8,631 nt of DNA, taken from NCBI GenBank assembly GCA_002412715.1, contig DHVP01000050.1, forward strand, positions 25,165 to 33,795, read 5' to 3'. This DNA comes from Deltaproteobacteria bacterium UBA5205. Lineage in GTDB: Bacteria > Desulfobacterota > Syntrophorhabdia > Syntrophorhabdales > Syntrophorhabdaceae. Of the stretch, positions 1-6,476 are shown piece by piece; within the stretch, counting starts at the first letter, position 1, and the number at the start of each line of letters is the position of its first letter. The notes under the pieces were generated by a model. It ran no database searches. It saw nothing but the letters and a program-made list of their open reading frames with translations, and was not told where the DNA came from. The position numbers and the translations under genes are program-made.

Positions 1-383
1 AAGAGATGAAGATGGTCAACGAGACGAAAAAGATCATGGAAGACGAATCCATCGCCGTCACGGCGACAACCGTGAGGGTCCCTGTCTTCTACGGGCACTC
101 GGAATCGGTAAACGTCGAATTCGAACGGGAACTAACCCCGGACATGGCACGCAAACTCCTCAAGAAAGCACCCGGCGTCAAAGTGGTCGACGACCCGGCA
201 AAGAATAAGTATCCCCTTGCCCTGGATGCCGCAGGCAAAGACGACACCTTTGTCGGCAGGATCAGGGTTGACGATACCGTCAAATACGGTCTCAACATGT
301 GGATAGTCGCCGACAACATCAGAAAAGGAGCCGCACTGAACGCGGTCCAGATAGCGGAGTCACTCATAAAGAAGTATATGTGA
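1..383 (+). CDS. asd: Aspartate-semialdehyde dehydrogenase, C-terminal part (5' end outside window)
   Basis: This enzyme makes L-aspartate 4-semialdehyde from aspartyl-4-phosphate with NADPH in the cytosol, at the branch leading to lysine/diaminopimelate, threonine and methionine. The reading frame is open from the first complete codon (GAG at 3-5) and stops with TGA at 381-383, so about 126 C-terminal residues of a protein usually near 340 residues are present. The recognisable part is the dimerisation/substrate domain: the stretch RVPVFYGHSESVNVEF (bases 75-122) contains the conserved GHSE motif, whose His (codon 96-98) is the expected catalytic acid/base residue. The family's C-terminal signature, with VGRIRVD, GLNMWIVADNIRKGAA and a final IAESLIKKY-type helix, is complete. 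The nucleophilic Cys and the Rossmann fold lie upstream, outside the window. The ATG at 6 is an internal Met, not a start. No anomalies are seen. Confidence 0.95.
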   Translation, partial: EMKMVNETKKIMEDESIAVTATTVRVPVFYGHSESVNVEFERELTPDMARKLLKKAPGVKVVDDPAKNKYPLALDAAGKDDTFVGRIRVDDTVKYGLNMWIVADNIRKGAALNAVQIAESLIKKYM

Positions 384-386
384 GGC

Positions 387-467
387 GGGTAATAGGTAAT
401 GGGTGATAGGTGATGGGAAAAACCGGAAAAGACTTTTTCTTTTCCTATTACCTATTACCTATTGCCC
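387..467. repeat. Imperfect inverted repeat built of GGTAAT-type simple repeats, downstream of asd
   Basis: Just after the asd stop, a run of near-repeats (ggtaataggtaatgggtgat and onward, to 417) is mirrored by cctattacctattacctatt and flanking bases (440-467), so the transcript could form a long imperfect hairpin. The middle contains a perfect 7-bp stem, ggaaaag (425-431) with cttttcc (439-445). There is no clean U-tract after the stem, so it is not a textbook intrinsic terminator, although it could end or stabilise asd transcripts. Similar ggtaattggtaattgg repeats recur at 1552-1567. Confidence 0.7.
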
Positions 468-503
468 ATGACCTGTCTCTTTCCATGACCTGTCTCTTTC
501 CAT
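466..503 (+). repeat. 17-bp direct tandem repeat, about 2.2 copies
   Basis: The unit ccatgacctgtctcttt occurs at 466-482 and again, identical, at 483-499, with ccat of a third copy at 500-503. It adjoins the inverted repeat that follows asd and ends immediately before the promoter-like sequence of the next gene. This looks like slippage or simple-repeat expansion; no function can be read from it. Confidence 0.85.
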
Positions 504-532
504 TTGCAATTCCGGTTTCAACCCAATAGAAT
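504..532 (+). promoter_or_regulatory. Candidate sigma-70 promoter of the YcxB-like gene, placing +1 at the start codon
   Basis: TTGCAA (504-509, 4/6 to the -35 consensus) and TAGAAT (527-532, 5/6 to the -10 consensus) are separated by exactly 17 bases. Transcription would begin around 539, which is the A of the ATG of the next gene. That gene has no Shine-Dalgarno sequence in front of it, so this arrangement fits a leaderless mRNA. Prediction from consensus only. Confidence 0.45.
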
Positions 533-538
533 AACCAC

Positions 539-1111
539 ATGCCCGAAACGACGACGCCCGGGGAATTCCGGGAAGATTTGACATTGCAGGTACCGCTCTC
601 GGAATTATACAGGTTCAACAAGGCGGAAGAGACAAAGGAACTTTTGGGGCTTCACAAAGAAGGTCCGCCGAAAAGAACGACGCTGGCCCCGGCGAAAAGA
701 TTCATCATAAGCACCATCGGAATCTTCTGCCTCATGCTGGGTTTGATGGGACTCTTCGGCGGCAAGCCGAACATCTTCAGCTTCCTCTGGATCATCCTCG
801 GGGGCGCCATCATCTGGGTCTTTCTGGCCAAGCCGGAAATGGAAAAGAGAAAGTCCGCAACGAGCCCGGGGACCGGTAAGGACCCGGAGGTATCTCTGAC
901 ATTCACCGGCAACGGCATCGTGATACGCAGGTCAGACAGCGAACTTACAAGGGATTGGCCGGAACTCATCGAATATAAAAAGATCAAACGGGGAATCCAC
1001 CTCTATTTCGTCGATGGAATCCAAATGTGGCTGCCCATCACCGTGTTCTACGGGGACGAAATGAAGATCCTTATGGAACTCATACAACGGAAGGTAAGGG
1101 CCAAAGGATAG
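539..1111 (+). CDS. Two-pass membrane protein with YcxB-like C-terminal domain
   Basis: The product is 190 residues. An N-terminal hydrophilic segment (1-50) is followed by two hydrophobic helices at about 54-73 and 78-97, separated by a short GGKPN turn, then a soluble domain at about 118-188. That last part (beta-rich, GIVIRRSD, W140 in TRDWPELIEYKKI, HLYFVDG, LPITVF) has the order of features seen in YcxB-like domains: a GI-containing strand, a W..i..-type strand, an LYF strand and an iP/LP-x-x-x-F strand. Family function is poorly known; such proteins are inner-membrane proteins with a cytosolic or exposed C-terminal PH-like beta domain. The start is uncertain: ATG at 539 has no Shine-Dalgarno sequence but sits at the predicted +1 of a promoter, while TTG codons at 578 and 584 follow a purine-rich stretch. 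It converges with the minus-strand gene ending at 1153. Existence of the gene is firm; the family call is moderate. Confidence 0.8.
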   Translation: MPETTTPGEFREDLTLQVPLSELYRFNKAEETKELLGLHKEGPPKRTTLAPAKRFIISTIGIFCLMLGLMGLFGGKPNIFSFLWIILGGAIIWVFLAKPEMEKRKSATSPGTGKDPEVSLTFTGNGIVIRRSDSELTRDWPELIEYKKIKRGIHLYFVDGIQMWLPITVFYGDEMKILMELIQRKVRAKG

Positions 1112-1113
1112 GA

Positions 1114-1152
1114 GATCGGATTCGGATAAGGCCCCCGATCCCGGAACCCTTT
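1114..1152 (+). terminator. Possible weak terminator between convergent genes
   Basis: Three bases after the YcxB-like gene a 6-bp stem gatcgg (1114-1119) can pair with ccgatc (1135-1140) across a 15-base loop, and a T-run begins about ten bases later (1150-1154). The gap between stem and T-run makes it a weak candidate; it occupies the whole spacer between two convergent genes. Confidence 0.25.
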
Positions 1153-1485
1153 TTACCTCTCTGGCGGCCTGGTTGACTCGAGATCGACTATTTCTTCTTC
1201 GATATCTTTAATGGTCAAGCGCATCCTCGTGATGGAATTGATCCGGTCGAGGATGAAGGGGTCATCGCAGGAGATGTTCTTGCCGCAGGTAAACTGATCG
1301 TAAACGTACTCGCCGATCTCGGCATTGGCTTTCTGAATTGAACGCTGCAGCTTCGAAACATCGAGGTATTTCCTTTTGCCGATCATGGCCTGCTTCTCAA
1401 CGTTAAAGGCGATGTCCTGAGCCGTCTCTTTCAAGGTTTTTAAGCCCTCTTCGGTCCTCTTTCTGATGTCGTCTATGAGTGCCAT
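1153..1485 (-). CDS. Small helical, coiled-coil-prone hypothetical protein
   Basis: The product is 110 residues, charged and almost entirely helical, without signal peptide or membrane segment, so a cytosolic protein is expected. Heptad-like stretches are at about 5-30 (IDDIRKRTEEGLKTLKE) and 80-104 (ITRMRLTIKDIEEEIVDLE), with a basic GKRKYLDVSKL segment at 36-46 between them. Two cysteines (C67 and C73, in TCGKNISC) are six residues apart; they could form a metal site or disulfide, but a single pair proves nothing. Small helical proteins of this build are frequent in Desulfobacterota; I do not recognise a named family. The ATG start at 1483-1485 is well supported by ggaggg at 1490-1495 (minus strand), four bases upstream. 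It stands alone and is convergent with the YcxB-like gene. Confidence 0.8.
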   Translation of the reverse strand: MALIDDIRKRTEEGLKTLKETAQDIAFNVEKQAMIGKRKYLDVSKLQRSIQKANAEIGEYVYDQFTCGKNISCDDPFILDRINSITRMRLTIKDIEEEIVDLESTRPPER

Positions 1486-1515
1486 TAATCCCTCCAGTCA
1501 ATAAATTACTTTGTA

Positions 1516-1544
1516 ATTTTGCGCCTTTTATCCTGAAAGGTCAA
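1516..1544 (-). promoter_or_regulatory. Candidate sigma-70 promoter of the small helical protein gene
   Basis: On the minus strand TTGACC (plus coordinates 1539-1544, 5/6) and CAAAAT (1516-1521, 4/6) are spaced by 17 bases. The predicted start of transcription lies around 1509, giving a leader of about 24 bases that contains the Shine-Dalgarno site at 1490-1495. Spacing and position all agree, but the -10 box is imperfect. Confidence 0.5.
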
Positions 1545-1551
1545 GAAGACA

Positions 1552-1570
1552 GGTAATTGGTAATTGGTGG
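1552..1570 (+). repeat. GGTAATT-type simple repeat
   Basis: ggtaattggtaattggtgg is a short tandem of the same kind as the repeats at 387-467 after asd. Two occurrences within 1.2 kb, both in spacers and both near inverted repeats, suggest a genome-wide intergenic repeat in this organism. Confidence 0.6.
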
Positions 1571-1615
1571 TGCAGGGTTATGGAAGCGGAAGTTTCTCCA
1601 TTGTGGGCAAGGTCC

Positions 1616-1875
1616 GCGGGGGGCCTAATCCCCGGGCAGCCACGCTACGGGTCACACCCGTTAACCGCTTTCGGGTCGCTCGATGCTTATTGCGGACAGA
1701 GGTGTTCCCGTAAAGTCGGCTGGAAATCCGCAGACATGAGTTATCAGCGTATTGCCAACCCGGTGCAGTCAGGCGCATCGGTCCCGGTCACTTACGTGCC
1801 CGGTCCACGCGCCCCGAAAACGGAACGGGTCCCGTGATCCTTCGCTATCGGCTGCCCGGGGATTAGGCCCCCCGC
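1616..1875 (+). ncRNA. 260-bp element closed by a perfect 26-bp inverted repeat; candidate structured RNA or miniature mobile element
   Basis: Bases 1616-1641 (gcggggggcctaatccccgg, then gcagcc) are the exact reverse complement of 1850-1875. Pairing stops abruptly at both ends. The 208-base interior is not coding-like and contains more stems, properly nested: ACGGGT/ACCCGT (1647-1652 with 1656-1661); CGATGC/GCATCG (1681-1686 with 1775-1780), which encloses TGCGGA/TCCGCA (1691-1696 with 1727-1732); and CCGGTCAC with GTGCCCGG (1784-1791 with 1796-1803, one mismatch, loop TTAC). A plus-strand transcript would therefore be a multibranched RNA closed by a very strong outer helix. The central part (gtaaagtcggctggaaatcc, then gcagacatgagttatc, 1710-1745) reminds me of HEARO/omega-RNA scaffolds of IsrB/IscB elements, but this is from memory and unverified; no IsrB, IscB or TnpB gene is present. 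A MITE is the alternative, but I see no target-site duplication in the flanks. The strand is assumed from this resemblance. Confidence 0.5.
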
Positions 1876-2160
1876 TCGATGGATTAGTGAAGGCTTTTAA
1901 TGCACGACAGACAGAATATTAGAATGCAGCATCGCGAGACCCGAAGGGTTCTCCTGAAGAACTGTTCGAATAAATCATCAGGTACATGCCATAATCAGCG
2001 GTTTTTCGCGAAGAATCTGCAAAGGGCCCCATGCATTCGTCGAGGGGCCTTAAGTTCGTGATGGCGGTCGAGACATGAAAAAGGACTTCATTTTTCCCAG
2101 AGATGTTATAGTCCATTAGTCATAGATAGGCTATACAGAGTATGAATGACCATCGTATTA
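1876..2160. other. Spacer without an intact gene; two small hairpins
   Basis: No convincing coding region is seen. Two local hairpins stand out. At 1942-1968, CGAA-gg-GTTCT-cctga-AGAAC-tg-TTCG forms a 9-bp stem with an internal loop. At 2022-2051, AAGGGCCCC pairs with GGGGCCTT with one bulged G and a 13-base loop. Short stop-free fragments occur in all frames (for example 1923-1970, ending in ...SPEELFE) and could be debris of a lost gene, but none can be identified. Confidence 0.4.
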
Positions 2161-2163
2161 TAA

Positions 2164-2405
2164 CAAAAGGACAGTTGGGCAGGATTTGAGGCCTCTTTCC
2201 TGGCAAAGGCGGGTGCACATCCCACATTCGACCTTGCATTCGCTCGCCAGGCGCTGGGGCCATTACTGGTCGGCACTCAACCACCATGGCCTGAAATGCG
2301 TGGATCTACCGCCTGGGCCCAATGCTCAAGGAGATACCGGACTTCGATGTGGCTTGGAAGGAATGGGTGAATGCCTTTCAGGAACTGGTGAACCGCGGCG
2401 ACTAG
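2164..2405 (+). pseudogene. Probable decayed gene remnant with a frame change near 2295-2300
   Basis: Two plus-strand segments look like protein but lie in different frames. The first, read from 2164 after a stop codon, gives a hydrophobic stretch with FLAKAGAHPTFDLAFARQAL (within 2191-2256) and runs in frame to about 2297. The second, from about 2295 to the TAG at 2403-2405, gives AWIYRLGPMLKEIPDFDVAW and then KEWVNAFQELVNRGD. The join near 2295-2300 requires one indel. The second part is a well-formed helical C-terminus rich in W, F and acidic residues. I do not recognise the family. There is no ribosome site and no start codon fitting the first segment, so if real this is the 3' remnant of an inactivated gene. 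Confidence 0.35.
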
Positions 2406-2969
2406 AATGCTCTCCCTGTGTCGGTTCAGTCGACTCGGGGACGTCTCCGTCGCATACCAGGTGTACCCTGTAACCGGGGTATGACCTATTTCTTCCTGAA
2501 GTCGGTAAGATCAACCATCTTCAGCACATTGAAGGTTCCATACCGTAATCGCCAGAATTGCCTTGCAAGTATGTAACGGAATACTATTTGGTAATGGATG
2601 TCCATAATTTCGTTGTGATACAGTAGCTCAATATCACAATAGGGTAAGCTTCTTTTTAGGCGATGAAAGGAACACCCCCAACCACAACAAGCAATAATAA
2701 ATAAAAAATCACGGACATCTCACAATACCCCGACAAAGGAAGCCAACGCAATATTAAAATCGCCGCAGAACCGGAACACCATTACCGATATGAATATGCA
2801 AATTTTACTATTGTTATATACATGCACGAGGAAGAACTACCCGAAAATAGTTTTTTACTGAAAAGTTTACAGGGAATCGCATAACGAATATAAATAACGG
2901 AAAGAAAAGAACAAAAATACACGAATTGCGCAAACCGTTGATATTAGAGGCTATATGAGGTTTTTGTGT
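2406..2969. other. AT-rich spacer upstream of the kinase gene; no gene seen
   Basis: About 560 bases with no plausible coding region on either strand. It becomes clearly more AT-rich and A-biased on the plus strand from about 2680 onward. It holds the palindrome at 2613-2639, listed separately. The long minus-strand open frame that enters this stretch from the kinase gene lacks coding character and is not accepted. Confidence 0.6.
2613..2639. promoter_or_regulatory. Operator-like inverted repeat TTGTGATA-N11-TATCACAA
   Basis: Two perfect 8-bp arms, TTGTGATA (2613-2620) and TATCACAA (2632-2639), are 11 bases apart, so their centres are 19 bp apart. This resembles a binding site for a dimeric helix-turn-helix regulator; the TGTGA/TCACA cores recall CRP-type half-sites but at a wider spacing. 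It lies about 445 bp before the kinase start, far for a direct operator of that promoter. It could equally be an RNA hairpin. Confidence 0.3.
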
Positions 2970-2997
2970 TTGATTTTGTACTGTGTCTGGGTATACT
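2970..2997 (+). promoter_or_regulatory. Candidate sigma-70 promoter of the hybrid histidine kinase gene
   Basis: TTGATT (2970-2975, 4/6) and TATACT (2992-2997, 5/6) are 16 bases apart. Transcription would start near 3004, giving a leader of about 80 bases before the ATG at 3084. This is the best-matching pair in the AT-rich region upstream of the kinase. Confidence 0.45.
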
Positions 2998-3072
2998 ATT
3001 CCGTTCGTTGTCCTTACAGGAAGTAGTAAACACAAGGCAAAGAAGCCAAATGGTCGCTTCCAATAATAGCAG

Positions 3073-3078
3073 GGAGGT
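3073..3078 (+). promoter_or_regulatory. Shine-Dalgarno site of the hybrid histidine kinase
   Basis: GGAGGT, a full match to the anti-Shine-Dalgarno core, lies five bases before ATG 3084-3086 and fixes this start. The PocR domain begins within the first ten residues, which agrees. Confidence 0.9.
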
Positions 3079-3083
3079 GGACA

Positions 3084-6000
3084 ATGATTCGACACAATTT
3101 TTCTGAACTCGTCGATATTCCAAGAGTCCAAAGGCTTACGGATCTTTTCTTTAAAGCCACCGGTATTGCCACCGCAGTGGTTACGCGTGACGGCACCGTT
3201 CTCACCCGCTCCGGCTGGCAGGATATTTGTTCGCGGTTTCACCGCAGCAATCCCGACACAAGGCGGCGCTGCATCGAAAGCGACACTCATATCGCCAACA
3301 AGATAAAATCCGGGCAAAAATATTCCCTTTATCAATGCAGGAATGGATTGGTAGACGCCGCCGTGCCTATCGTCGTCGAAGGGGAGCATGTTGCGAATTT
3401 CTTCACCGGCCAATTTCTCTTTCAACCTCCCGATCTCGACTTTTTCCGTAAACAGGCGAAGGAATTTGGTTTTGATGAAGCGGAATATTTATCCTGTGCT
3501 CAGAAGATCCCCGTGATGGATGAGGCTCGACTCCAGCCTTTTCTCGAGTACTTTGCAGAGTTCGCTGAACTGTTGAGCGATATAGGTATCAGGCAGCTCA
3601 AACAGCGTGCCATAGAAGAACAGCTCCGGGCCAGCGAGGCGAGGATGAATAGGACCCAGGAGATCGCGCTCCTGGGCAGTTGGGAGTTCGAGATAGCAGA
3701 CCGCCGGCTGTACTGGTCTGATGAAGTTTATCGTATCTTTGGCGTTCGCCCACAGGAGTTCGACGCTACATATGAGGCCTTTCTCGATCGTGTACACCCC
3801 GACGACCGGGCAGATGTTAACCAGGCATATACTAAATCCTTGCTTGAAGGGAGAGATGCATACGAGATCGAGCATCGGGCGGTGAGGAAGTCAGACGGCG
3901 CAATCCGTACCGTTCATGAGAAATGCGAACATATCAGGGATGCATCGGGCGTGATCGTGCGATCAGTCGGCATGGTCCATGACATTACGGAGCGCAAAAA
4001 GGTCGAAGAGATTTTAAAGGAAAGCGAGCAGCGTTATCGTTCACTCTTTGAGAATATGCTCGAAGGGTTTGCGTACTGTCAGATGATCTTTGACGAGGGC
4101 ACGCCGAAAGATTTTATCTATCGTGACGTAAACACAGCCTTCGAAGCTTTGACCGGGTTAAGAAACGTGATCGGGAAAAAGGTCACAGAGGTTATTCCCG
4201 GCATACGGGCAATTGATCCGGAACTGTTCGAGATCTATGGCAGGGTTGCATTGACGGGCATGCCCGAGAAGTTCGAGAGATATGTTGAAGCTTTGGGGAT
4301 GTGGTTTTCAGTATCCGTATATAGTCCGCGGAGAGAATACTTTGTGGCAGTATTTGATGTAATTACCGAGCGCAAACAAGCCGAAGAGGCATTACGCAGG
4401 ACTCATGATGAGCTGGAGATTTGCGTAAAGGAAAGGACTGCCGAGCTGGAAAATGCTTACATCGAGCTTAAGGCCGAGGTGGAGGAACGCAAACGAACAG
4501 AGGAATTAATCAAAGCAGCCAATGATCTATCCATGGCGCTCAGTAGTACCTCCGACCTCACGCATGCCCTGGAATTGTGCCTTGATACTGCTTTTTTCGT
4601 ATCCGGTATGGACATTGGGGGGATATACCTCATAGACCGCCATTCGGGTGATATTGATCTCGCTGTTCACGGGAACCTTTCACCTCAATTGTTATCCGCT
4701 TTCTCACACTACGACAAGGATATGGTCAATGCCCAAATTGTCAGGGAGTGTAAACCTATCTACGCGACTTTCCAGGACCTTGGTATTCCTGACCCCATAC
4801 ACTCCATTCGCGGCATTGCGATACTCCCGATATGCCATGAAGGTATTGCGGTTGCCTGTCTAAATCTTGGGTCCCTTAGATTCGACAAGATAGACCCGTC
4901 TGTCAGAATGACGCTTGAAATGGTAGCGCTTCAGGTAGGCGGTGCACTTATGCGAATTCAAATGGAAGAGGATCGCAAACGTCTTGCAGCGGCCGTTGAG
5001 CACGCGGCTGAAGGCGTTATCATTGTAGATTCTTCATGGCAAATTCAATACGTAAATCCCGCTTTTACCTCGATGACAGGATACAGTCAGGAAGAGTCGA
5101 TAACAAAAGAGATAAGTTTCTTACGGGCTGAAAATGTTGACCATGCTGCTTATGAGGCAGCCAGACAGAGGATAAAAACCCCGGGTGCCTCGTTCGTCAG
5201 CCGACTTGCTCGGAGAAGAAAAGATGGTTCATCTTTTCCCGTCGAATCTACCATGTCTTCCTTGATGGACAGCGACGGGAAGATCAGCGGTTACGTATTG
5301 CTGTGGCGTGATGTCTCTGAACGGGTCGAGCTTGAAGAGCAACTCCGTCAGACCCAAAAAATGCAGGCCATTGGTACCCTTGCAGGGGGAATCGCCCATG
5401 ACTTCAATAACATCCTTGCGGCTATCCTTGGTTTCACTGAGATGGCCATTGAGGATTCTGCCGATTGTCTGCCTGTAGGCAAAAGTCTTCAAAATGTCCA
5501 TAAGTCTGCACTGAGGGCGCGGGACCTAGTGAAGCAGATCCTGGCATTCAGCAGAAAGACCAATCATGAGAGGATCGCCCTGTCCCTGTCTCCTCTTATC
5601 AAAGAGACGGCGCAGCTTCTCAGGGCCTCCATTGCCGCAAATATTGAGATAAGACTCAACATCATGACCACGTCGGACACGATCGTCGCGGCCCCGACAG
5701 AGGTGCAGCAGATGCTCATGAACCTCGCCACCAACGCCTCTCTTGCCATGGAAGAAAAAGGCGGAATTCTGGAGATCAGCCTCAACGATATCGATTCACC
5801 CGCATTAGTAACAGATATTATAATAGGGGAATATGTACAGCTTATGGTGAGGGATACAGGTGTCGGCATGAGCCCCGAGGTGATGATACGGATTTTCGAA
5901 CCTTTCTTTACGACGCGGGAACTGGGCGAAGGAACAGGCATGGGCCTTGCGGTGGTGTATGGAATAGTCACCGATCTTGGGGGCACGATTACCGTTGAGA

Positions 6001-6476
6001 GTAAGCCTGGAATCGGCTCTATCTTCAGAGTATTTTTGCCCAAGGTAAAAACAGAAGCGAAAGAAGATCAGCCAGGGCCCCTTCAGATCCCCACAGGCAC
6101 CGGGAGCATCCTTTTTGTCGATGACGAGCACATGCTCGTGGAATGGGCGAAAGCGGCGCTTGAAAAGCTCGGTTACCGCGCGGTTGCCTTGACCGATCCC
6201 GCCGAGGCACTGAAGAAATTTTCTTCCAATCCTTCGCACTTTGATCTTGTCATCACCGATCAGTCCATGCCTTCAATGTCGGGAACACAGCTTGCCAGGG
6301 AACTACTCGCAATACGACCGAATATCCCTATCATTCTTTGCACCGGTCATAGCGCAACTGTTTCTCCGGAGAAGGCAAAGGAAGCGGGCATTAAGAAATT
6401 CCTCATGAAACCCGTAGCCAAGCAGGAATTAGCGCAAGCAGTCAGGCGCGCGTTAGATGAATGTAAGGACAAATAA
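3084..6476 (+). CDS. Soluble hybrid histidine kinase, PocR-PAS-PAS-GAF-PAS-HisKA-HATPase-receiver
   Basis: The product is 1130 residues with no membrane helix, so it senses a cytosolic signal. Order: PocR-type sensor (about 5-170; WQDICSRFHRSN, C49, C63 and C85, then NGLVDAAVPIVVEGEHVANF and FTGQFLF); PAS 1 (190-303, ends DITERKK); PAS 2 (315-428, ends DVITERKQ); coiled-coil linker (428-478); GAF (490-626); PAS 3 (635-748); HisKA with H772 in GGIAHDFNN as the phosphorylated His; HATPase with N884 in the N-box, D924 in DTGVGM, FEPFFTT and GEGTGMGL (948-955); receiver (1008-1127) with acidic pair D1013/D1014, phospho-acceptor D1059 in VITDQSMPSMSG, T1087 and K1109. All catalytic residues are present. 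PocR domains are predicted to bind small hydrocarbon-type molecules such as short diols; the ligand here is unknown. The gene is alone, with no regulator or HPt gene beside it, so the downstream partner must be elsewhere. Confidence 0.96.
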   Translation: MIRHNFSELVDIPRVQRLTDLFFKATGIATAVVTRDGTVLTRSGWQDICSRFHRSNPDTRRRCIESDTHIANKIKSGQKYSLYQCRNGLVDAAVPIVVEGEHVANFFTGQFLFQPPDLDFFRKQAKEFGFDEAEYLSCAQKIPVMDEARLQPFLEYFAEFAELLSDIGIRQLKQRAIEEQLRASEARMNRTQEIALLGSWEFEIADRRLYWSDEVYRIFGVRPQEFDATYEAFLDRVHPDDRADVNQAYTKSLLEGRDAYEIEHRAVRKSDGAIRTVHEKCEHIRDASGVIVRSVGMVHDITERKKVEEILKESEQRYRSLFENMLEGFAYCQMIFDEGTPKDFIYRDVNTAFEALTGLRNVIGKKVTEVIPGIRAIDPELFEIYGRVALTGMPEKFERYVEALGMWFSVSVYSPRREYFVAVFDVITERKQAEEALRRTHDELEICVKERTAELENAYIELKAEVEERKRTEELIKAANDLSMALSSTSDLTHALELCLDTAFFVSGMDIGGIYLIDRHSGDIDLAVHGNLSPQLLSAFSHYDKDMVNAQIVRECKPIYATFQDLGIPDPIHSIRGIAILPICHEGIAVACLNLGSLRFDKIDPSVRMTLEMVALQVGGALMRIQMEEDRKRLAAAVEHAAEGVIIVDSSWQIQYVNPAFTSMTGYSQEESITKEISFLRAENVDHAAYEAARQRIKTPGASFVSRLARRRKDGSSFPVESTMSSLMDSDGKISGYVLLWRDVSERVELEEQLRQTQKMQAIGTLAGGIAHDFNNILAAILGFTEMAIEDSADCLPVGKSLQNVHKSALRARDLVKQILAFSRKTNHERIALSLSPLIKETAQLLRASIAANIEIRLNIMTTSDTIVAAPTEVQQMLMNLATNASLAMEEKGGILEISLNDIDSPALVTDIIIGEYVQLMVRDTGVGMSPEVMIRIFEPFFTTRELGEGTGMGLAVVYGIVTDLGGTITVESKPGIGSIFRVFLPKVKTEAKEDQPGPLQIPTGTGSILFVDDEHMLVEWAKAALEKLGYRAVALTDPAEALKKFSSNPSHFDLVITDQSMPSMSGTQLARELLAIRPNIPIILCTGHSATVSPEKAKEAGIKKFLMKPVAKQELAQAVRRALDECKDK

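Noticed and set aside
1580..1837. Plus and minus open frames over the inverted-repeat element (85 and 66 codons)
   Set aside because: They run through the structured element, have no ribosome site and no protein-like pattern; high G+C alone keeps them open.
1616..1875. Integron attC site, because gcctaat/attaggc resembles the R boxes
   Set aside because: The conserved AAC/GTT triplet is replaced by AAT/ATT, the arms pair perfectly over 26 bp without the usual bulges, total length exceeds typical attC sites, and no integrase is present.
1919..2116. Minus-strand open frame of 65 codons
   Set aside because: No ribosome site, no recognisable pattern, and the region is crossed by two hairpins; not enough to call a gene.
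2814..3425. Minus-strand open frame of 203 codons overlapping the kinase start
   Set aside because: Half of it is antisense to the PocR domain; the rest is AT-rich spacer. Composition is not protein-like and there is no ribosome site.
5564..6239. Minus-strand open frames of 144-159 codons within the kinase gene
   Set aside because: Antisense shadows of the HATPase and receiver domains, whose plus-strand reading has all catalytic motifs.
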